Assembly: GCA_009767595.1 (NCBI GenBank)
Contig: VSDK01012998.1
Span: 261,760-325,759 of the forward strand
Direction: 5' to 3'
From: Symbiodinium kawagutii
Taxonomy: Eukaryota; Sar; Dinophyceae; Suessiales; Symbiodiniaceae
Length of the DNA: 64,000 nucleotides
Within the stretch, counting starts at the first letter, position 1; each line of letters begins with the position of its first letter. Below the pieces are notes generated by a model. The model was given only the letters and a program-made list of their open reading frames with translations, had not been told where the DNA came from and ran no database searches. A program made the position numbers and the translations under genes. Below, piece after piece: positions 58,201 through 64,000 of this stretch.

Positions 58201-58390
58201 AAGTATGGTGATTGATCAACAAAACATGCACTGAATTGTTTACTGTACTTTTTCTTAACTTAATTGATCCATGATGAATTCACTGTTCACATGGATTAAG
58301 TATTGTTGCTGATGATCATTGATCAACCAATCACAAGAACTACTGATTGAACATTCTTGTTAATCCCGTTCATCTATGATTTATTGTCAT
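55290..58390. other. Intergenic stretch with weak frames
   Basis: Candidate frames at 55607-56008 (plus) and 56225-56530 (minus, acidic, VEVVMVDLEKDTEESLAHRV) are unrecognised. The strand opposite the latter is also open (56309-56578). Variants of TATGGTTAC fill 57870-58000. Confidence 0.35.
57605..57714 (+). mobile_element. MITE-like element, GGTGGTTTCTCAA family, copy 4
   Basis: About 110 bp; left end TGTGTTTCTCAAGATACCCC, right end CCCTATTGTAAGAAACCACC. The interior shares AAATCATCCATTA and ATAAACCAACCATTTTT with copy 3. The left end has lost several bases of the inverted repeat. Confidence 0.8.
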
Positions 58391-58394
58391 ATAA

Positions 58395-58772
58395 TCAACT
58401 ACTCTGATAAAACAATGAACCAATGACCGGCTCCAGCAATGAGCAGCTCCATGCCACTGTGCCTGCGCTGGACATGGCGAGTCTGGCGAGTCTCGGATGA
58501 GCTGAGTGGTACACCCTGAGGCCTCGCCCTACCCTGATAGTCTCTCTGAACCACTTGGGCCCCATGTCGTGGAGATGAAATGCCCGCTTTCGCATTTCAA
58601 CCATGCGCATCATACTGTACCCGGCCGTACCATGTTTGCGGTACGCATTGACGGAGAATTGACGAGGTGATGAGGGCGGGAAGTTTTGCTTGTCTCTTAT
58701 CACTGACCTTGCTACACAGCTTTGGCTCCTTGAGTGGCGGTCCGAGTCGATTGGAACTTGGCAGTGACTCAT
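58395..58772 (-). CDS. Candidate exon, unknown product
   Basis: A 125-codon frame whose middle reads as ordinary basic protein (MRMVEMRKRAFHLHDMGPKW, FRETIRVGRGLRVYHSAHPR). It is on the same strand as the firm genes. There are no motifs and no clear splice borders. Confidence 0.3.
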   Translation of the reverse strand: MSHCQVPIDSDRHSRSQSCVARSVIRDKQNFPPSSPRQFSVNAYRKHGTAGYSMMRMVEMRKRAFHLHDMGPKWFRETIRVGRGLRVYHSAHPRLARLAMSSAGTVAWSCSLLEPVIGSLFYQSS

Positions 58773-59041
58773 AACATCTCATAACATCTCATAACACTGT
58801 AACGTGACAGACTTATGTGTTATTTGTTCATTATCTTGTCTCTGCACCGATCAAGACATATATCCGTAGTCTATTTGTCGCACATTGGACCCCACGGCAA
58901 TCTATGGTTCCATGAGGTCTAGTCCTGTGGCACAGCATCCAGATCCAGCATCCTCTAGATCGCAAACCAAGGTGACCAGCAATCTACTGGAGCCCAGCTC
59001 CGATGCCTTGGTATGTCTTAAGGACTCTTAAGGTATACCCT

Positions 59042-59144
59042 CTGGTAAACTAACATGGCAATGGAAAATCCACCAACTAGTAATGGTTTCCTAGGGAATC
59101 TCCATAAAATCTGGTGATTTTCCATTGCTATGTTAGTTTACCAG
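59042..59144. mobile_element. Hairpin MITE-like element with 33-bp inverted repeats
   Basis: CTGGTAAACTAACATGGCAA, continuing TGGAAAATCACC-like, at the left faces its near-perfect inverse at the right (ending TAGTTTACCAG), with a centre of about 35 bp. It is 103 bp in all and unrelated to the GGTGGTTTC family. No frame is encoded. Confidence 0.85.
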
Positions 59145-59903
59145 AGCGTATTCATGGGAGAAAAGATGTAGGAAGCCGAGCTCTTTCCTTCGCAGTCAGG
59201 TCCCTGGTCCTGAGCGATGTGAGTCCTTGAAAGTCCTCCCCCACAAAAACTCGGCAGAATTGGTCCTTGAAAGTCCAAGGCAGTGGGATCGACACCTCAA
59301 CATGAACCAACTTTGGAGGTCAACAAAAATGCGCACTGTTCCATACTTTTTCTGCTTGAAATTTCAAGAATGCCTGCATTCGATTCGCGACTCACAGCAT
59401 TTGTCGTGATGCCACGGAGATAAGCTTCCAAATTTAAGTGTTGAAAATATCACTGCACGAATTATGTGCAATTAAGTTGTCATATTCATATCGTTCTTGT
59501 CGCTGCACTCTTTGCTCATGACCTGAATTTTCGGGGTTTCACTAGCAGCATGAGCTACGCTAGCCGCACTGCTCATACTATCACACTGCTTTACTCATCC
59601 ACCTTTTGTGGAGAGCGAGGAACGCTGTTCATTCCTGGGTGTGCTACATGACACTACATGTACAAAGCCAGGGCACTGACCACAGCCTACCATCCGAGCA
59701 CCTTAGCTTCAGCTGTTTCGCTGTTTCTTGCCATCACAGCAAGGCCTTAAAGATCCATCTCCAGACTGCTTAGCAGTTGAAATGCAAATGATGTTAAAGT
59801 TGGAGTTGATGTTTGCCTTTAGAATACTGAGAGTCTTACTGTACTTCATTTTGAATACTGACAGTCTTACAACTCAATCTCAACAAGTTGGCAAATTCTT
59901 CAA

Positions 59904-60130
59904 ATGAAGTTTCGAGTCGTTGAAGCCCTGGTCCGTCGTTGGTTGCGCCATGGCAGGCTCCAACCTGTGGATGGAGGCCCCAGCGCGCTGAGCTGCGCAC
60001 TTCATCGGTATATTTCTCTGGCCACCACCGTGGAGCTGCCTCAGCGGCGCCGCGGAATCTGCGGACCGGGCCCCGCCTTTCGGAGTGGCTCGATGATGGG
60101 CCCCCGCACCGATGCAGCTGTGTCCAAATG
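59904..60130 (+). CDS. Candidate first exon, unknown product
   Basis: An ATG opens 75 codons rich in Arg and Pro (MKFRVVEALVRRWLRHGRLQ, TVELPQRRRGICGPGPAFRS) ending at a consensus donor, CAAATG/GTAAGG. The minus strand is also open here (59836-60165). The strand is opposite to the firm genes. Confidence 0.3.
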
Positions 60131-60407
60131 GTAAGGATCACAGAAGCCAAACCTGGGACGCACATAAATACATATTATATATATATAGCATGTATATTTC
60201 ATATATACATGTTCCAAACATGTACATTTTCCATGCACAAACGGTTTGACAAAGGAAGTAAGGTTCAGGAACACGATGTGTTTCAAGGTATCAGCGGGGC
60301 TTGTCATAGCCTCGGCTCCAGACCAAAAGCTCGGCTTCTCGGCTGCCTTTTCAGGCTGAACATCTTCTCCCTGGCGGAAGCTTTCGGGATCTTTCCGGTG
60401 TGCCCTG

Positions 60408-60603
60408 GTAGACACAGAAATTCCTTCTGTAATATGTCTCCATTCTTGTTTTTTTCACGCCCGCGCTAGTTGCGCTGTCCAAAACCATTACATGACTGAG
60501 AATCTGGCAGGTGGATGGATGTCTTGGCCATGTTGGACACAGAAATTCCTTCTGCAATATGTCTCCATTCTTGTTTTTTTCACGCCCGCGCTAGTTGCGC
60601 TGT
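60408..60603. repeat. Tandem repeat of a 3'-flank segment
   Basis: A 70-base segment with GACACAGAAATTCCTTCTG at its head and GCGCTAGTTGCGCTGTC at its tail occurs at 60408-60478 and 60534-60603. The linking sequence (CCAAAACCATTACATGACTG to GGCCATGTTGGACAC) recurs at 62474-62527, upstream of the VWD-type gene. Both flanks of that gene therefore share sequence. Confidence 0.85.
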
Positions 60604-60799
60604 CACTCCAGGCAGATCAACCAAACATTTCCAGATTTGCCTCAAAATTTGCCGACAAGACGCCTGGTCACAAAACCTAAAAGCTCAAAATCCTGTAAGA
60701 AGCTTCTTTACATGAAGCACGAACTCTGACTTGAGCAGAGTATCCTGAAAACAAAGCGCCTGACGCCTCGGCAGCTCTTAGTCTGCTCACATATGCTCA

Positions 60800-62400
60800 C
60801 TATGCCTGGATGATTTCTGCAGCCAGCTTCGCCGCATCTTCTCCACCACCGTGACAAACATCGAAAACGCAGCTCTCGAAATGATTCTGGAAACTCAAGA
60901 ATTCTTTGTCACTAGCTGACGCTTCGCCCATGTACTGCTTGCACATTGCAGTTGCAGCAGTCTTCTCTTGCTCTGAGCAAACGTTGTAAAGGGCTGGTCC
61001 TTCCGTGTCCGCTCCGTTCAAGTAGAAGGCTGCAGCTTCACTGCCGCCCAAGTCTGTCCAACTCTCAGATGTCTCGAACTCCGAGTCGGACCTCATCCTT
61101 TGATGCATACCCTGAAGCAAAGTGGCTTGGTGGATGTGATCTTCACCTGCTTCAGTGTGCCCATGGGCTCCAAGTTGACCCTGGACCAAGTTGATATCCT
61201 CTTTCGAAGTCATGGCGATCTTTGTGTTGATGTGATGTCCTGGCTTGCATGTCACGTAAAGATCTCCGACATCTTTGAAGGCTCCATCCGCCTTCATCAA
61301 GAGCTTCACAGACATCATGTTCCCGGCGTTCTTTGGGGATTGCATCTGGAATGCAGTCATCTCATCTCCGCTGGCATCGGGGAAAGACAGCAGCTGCGGC
61401 TCATCCACTGTGCTCCACGAAGCACCGCCAGCCTTCTTGGTGCGCCAAATGCAGTCATTCGAGGTGAGCTCCAGAACACGTTTCCTTTCACCACCAGAGC
61501 TGTCCACCAGCATCAAGCCTTTGGTGTAGGAAGTCTGGCCTGAATAGTGAGCATAGAGTTGGAAATCCACCGGAAGTTTCTTCTGGAAGCCCTGCGCTGA
61601 TAGGATCTTTGCGTCCGAGCCGGAGAAGCGCCAAAGTGAGAAGGTACCTTGCTTCAGCAGCAGGTAGTGCTGCTTGTCGAAGGTATCGATGTGCGGGTCT
61701 CCTCCCCCTCCAGCAGTACTGGACGTTGATGATGCTTCCCCACCGCTGGAAGCGGTGGTAGTCGTTGCACTGGAAGAACTGGAAGAACTTGAAGAAGAAC
61801 TGGAAGAACTGGAAGAACATAGAGTTGGAAATCCACCGGAAGTTTCTTCTGGAAGCCCTGCGCTGATAGGATCTTTGCGTCCGAGCCGGAGAAGCGCCAA
61901 AGTGAGAAGGTACCTTGCTTCAGCAGCAGGTAGTGCTGCTTGTCGAAGGTATCGATGTGCGGGTCTCCTCCCCCTCCAGCAGTACTGGACGTTGATGATG
62001 CTTCCCCACCGCTGGAAGCGGTGGTAGTCGTTGCACTGGAAGAACTGGAAGAACTTGAAGAAGAACTGGAAGAACTGGAAGAAGAGCTTGAAGAAGAACT
62101 GGTAGAACTGGAAGAACTGGTAGAACTGGAAGAACTGGAAGAAGTGGAAGAACTCTCCTCTTCTTCCTCCTCTTCTTCCTCCTCTTCTTCCTCTTCCTCT
62201 TCCTCTTCTCCTCCTCCCGAGTCTTCCCCTCCATCATCGCTGACTGCGTGCAAGCTTGCCGACCCCTCCTTGACGCTGCGCTGGATGTAGGAAGAAGTGT
62301 CCACTTCACAATTTTGTTCCGAAGTCGTGGATGAACTTGCCATCCCGAATCGGACCTGCAGCCACAAAAGAATCACCACCAACAATTTGTTGATGACCAT
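60800..62400 (-). CDS. Secreted Glu/Ser-rich protein with VWD-like domain, frame split by a 266-bp duplication
   Basis: The ATG at 62400 starts a signal peptide (MVINKLLVVILLWLQV), then an acidic stretch, a poly-Glu run, a long Ser/Thr run, and GGGGDPHIDTFDKQHYLLLK. GDPHxxTFD is the hallmark of von Willebrand type D domains, found in secreted adhesive and matrix proteins. The frame then shifts within a perfect 266-bp tandem duplication (61552-61817 and 61818-62083), because 266 is not a multiple of three. The second half (60800-61900 in the other frame) repeats the Ser run and GDPHIDTFD, then continues for about 250 residues with conserved Cys positions (LTSNDCIW, YVTCKPGHH, NVCSEQEK, FESCVFDVCHGG) to a stop. 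With one copy of the duplicated segment the frame would be continuous, so the break is either a recent mutation or an assembly error. Confidence 0.7.
61552..62083. repeat. 266-bp perfect tandem duplication within the VWD-type gene
   Basis: Two anchors, CATAGAGTTGGAAATCCACC (61552 and 61818) and GTGCGGGTCT (61691 and 61957), both give a period of exactly 266. I see no difference between copies until the second runs into the serine-codon repeat at about 62083. The junction lies in the GAAGAACTG repeat. Confidence 0.95.
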
Positions 62401-62467
62401 GGTGGCAAAAACAGGTTTGACACTACGGATGTAAGACGATCAAAGTGTACTAAATCTCTTGAGATCT

Positions 62468-62479
62468 CTTGAGCCAAAA
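62468..62479 (-). promoter_or_regulatory. Possible relict spliced-leader 3' end upstream of the VWD-type gene
   Basis: The minus strand carries TTTTGGCTCAAG, the last 12 bases of the conserved dinoflagellate spliced leader, 68 bases before the ATG at 62400. A second CTCAAG follows 10 bases later (CTCAAGAGATCTCAAGAG). Such relicts mark genes that arose by retroposition of trans-spliced mRNA. The first half of the leader does not match, and part of the word (CCAAAACC) belongs to a local repeat also found at 60478, so chance is possible. Confidence 0.4.
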
Positions 62480-62529
62480 CCATTACATGACTGAGAATCT
62501 GGCAGATGTTTTGGCCATGTTGGACACCG

Positions 62530-64000
62530 AGTTTCCTCTGTACGTCTATGATATGTTTGACATGTTTCTTCTGCTTTCAACCAAAGCACAAAGAGGAGAC
62601 ACATCACTTGTCGGGTGGATTTCAAATGATTGCAGCTGATATGCATGTGCTATGCATGTACTATTCGTATGTCCTGCAAAAATCATATCGGATATGTCGG
62701 GCATTAGATCTGGGTCTGCTGTCTGCGCCTCTGCAGTTTCTGGGTGTCCCTCAGCAGAGTGATCCTCTTTGGGATCTTTTGTGGCTGTCCTGACGGCTGT
62801 GCAGCCCTCAGTGCGGGTGAGCAATGAATTGGAGTGTGTTTTTGGGGCAAGCAAAAGTGATGGGGGCGCAACGTTTATGTACAGAGTTCCATATGGTTTT
62901 CCAATAGCAAAGTCTCAGCCAAGTAGCTTAGCAGGGAGAACATGGCAGAATGACATCGCTCCAACAACCAATTCATCACGGTCAAGAAATTTTCGTACGG
63001 CTCTTGTAGCTCTTATGTGGCTCTTGTATGCTCTTCTGTCATCTTTGCGGCCTGGCCTTGCGTCTGAAGTTTCCAAGCGGAACTCAGCTTCCGGAGGTAT
63101 CCTGGACTGCCTTGGCATATCTTGGCATCGTTCAAGTAGAACTTCAGCTATTGGATGGCAAGATGGCAAGAACCAGGGGCCAGTGCAGAAAGCTTCAAAC
63201 AACTTCAAATCTCGTAGAAGACTTTGAAAACTTGAGATGCTAAAGTCTCATAAAAGATTTTTAAGTCCACAAGTTCAACATAGTTCATGTATGTTGCCTG
63301 CAGATTGGCCCGCCCCTGGAATCTTCACCCAGGCACGCTGACTCTGCAGCTGGAAGGAAGACCTGAACAGCTGAATGACCACCATGGACATATCATGACA
63401 TAACATGACGTATCTACATACATAAAATAAGCATATATACATGATATATCATTTTTTAAATATATAATTGCATATCAAATATCATATATTACGCGTATAT
63501 ATATATATATCATCAGGGATCTACATAAATTCATCTACTCACATTTGTTTCACAATTGTTTCACAGTGATAGATATTGATCATGGGTAGATGATGTAAAT
63601 AGACCAGGTTGGATTACCTGGGTTATAATGAGCATGGCCATAGCAGGGAGTACAGTCAGCCTATGGCAGCCTACGCTGATTGCTTAGCCATAGTGTCATC
63701 ATACACTTCTGCCAAAAACTGCGGCCGGTATGCAAGTTTAGTCTGCATTGGAACAATCAGGATCTAACTAGCTAAAAATAACTAAACCATATTTCAAGAA
63801 TGGTATTAGCTTAGCTTCCAGTAACCATCTTTTACCCATTGAATTTCTTGAATTAGTACCGCCAAGTTAGATCATGCGCTGCCTTGGCCAGGAAAGCGTC
63901 CAAGCACGCGTGCACAGACAAGCAAGAGAGCTGGGCCTGCAGCCAAGAGAGACGGTTCAGACGGTTCAGTGGGCCGAATCCTATCCACTTGGCGGCGCTT
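62530..64000. other. Window end, no supported gene
   Basis: Frames at 62769-63243 (plus) and 62915-63208 (minus) overlap in different phases and carry no motif. A TA-rich run lies at 63497-63512. Nothing else is supported. Confidence 0.4.

Noticed and set aside
61674-62290. Plus-strand Glu/Leu-rich frames opposite the VWD-type gene
   Set aside because: They are antisense to the serine and glutamate codon repeats of the minus-strand gene.
62425-62431. TCCGTAG as the 5' part of a second spliced-leader relict near the VWD-type start codon
   Set aside because: Only seven bases match and the following sequence does not continue as the leader, so chance is likely.
1-64000. tRNA, rRNA, spliced-leader RNA genes or CRISPR arrays
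   Set aside because: No tRNA box pairs with a foldable arm, no rRNA stretch, no complete spliced-leader gene and no regularly spaced repeat-spacer pattern was recognised by eye; a covariance-model scan was not possible.

Overview
This window looks like nuclear DNA of a dinoflagellate, most likely of the Symbiodiniaceae type. The evidence is: long stretches with no clear gene broken by micro- and minisatellites; a block of CCCTAAA/CCCTAAAA (telomere-type) repeats; long intronless reading frames that begin just after an AG acceptor; a sequence resembling the 3' end of the dinoflagellate spliced leader upstream of one gene; and a strong strand bias. Every host gene supported with confidence lies on the minus strand. 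The only long plus-strand gene is a retroelement. The species assignment is inference from these traits.

Layout. 1-540 is an extremely AT-rich block unlike the rest. 4.2-15.1 kb is a tandemly duplicated minus-strand locus. It holds two intact paralogues encoding a coiled coil followed by two MATH/TRAF-like domains, one gene encoding HEAT repeats, a ZU5-like domain and a TIR-like domain, and broken 3' ends of both gene types in the spacers. 16.2-17.1 kb is a decayed minisatellite field. 19.5-28.6 kb carries three separate minus-strand copies of a PDZ-like module, the largest in a protein with a lipoyl-like domain and one membrane helix. A 1209-codon plus-strand retroelement ORF (GIY-YIG-like nuclease domain plus reverse transcriptase, Penelope-like) sits among them, flanked by a 52-bp direct repeat and a 713-bp assembly gap. 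30.7-31.75 kb is a tandem array followed by GATA-type repeats.

32-47 kb is mostly non-coding, with candidate exons and several small inverted-repeat elements, including a 720-bp element with 27-bp terminal inverted repeats. 47.4-48.0 kb holds a probable multi-exon minus-strand gene of unknown function. 50.1-50.8 kb is an intact intronless prolyl 4-hydroxylase. 55.18-55.29 kb is the telomere-type tract. 60.8-62.4 kb encodes a secreted Glu/Ser-rich protein with a VWD-like domain, split by a perfect 266-bp tandem duplication that shifts the frame.

How the genes may relate: TIR and MATH/TRAF-like proteins side by side recall innate signalling modules, but a shared pathway is only a hypothesis from adjacency and domain content. 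The other genes show no operon-like or pathway link. Start codons are uncertain throughout because first exons and trans-spliced leaders cannot be seen.
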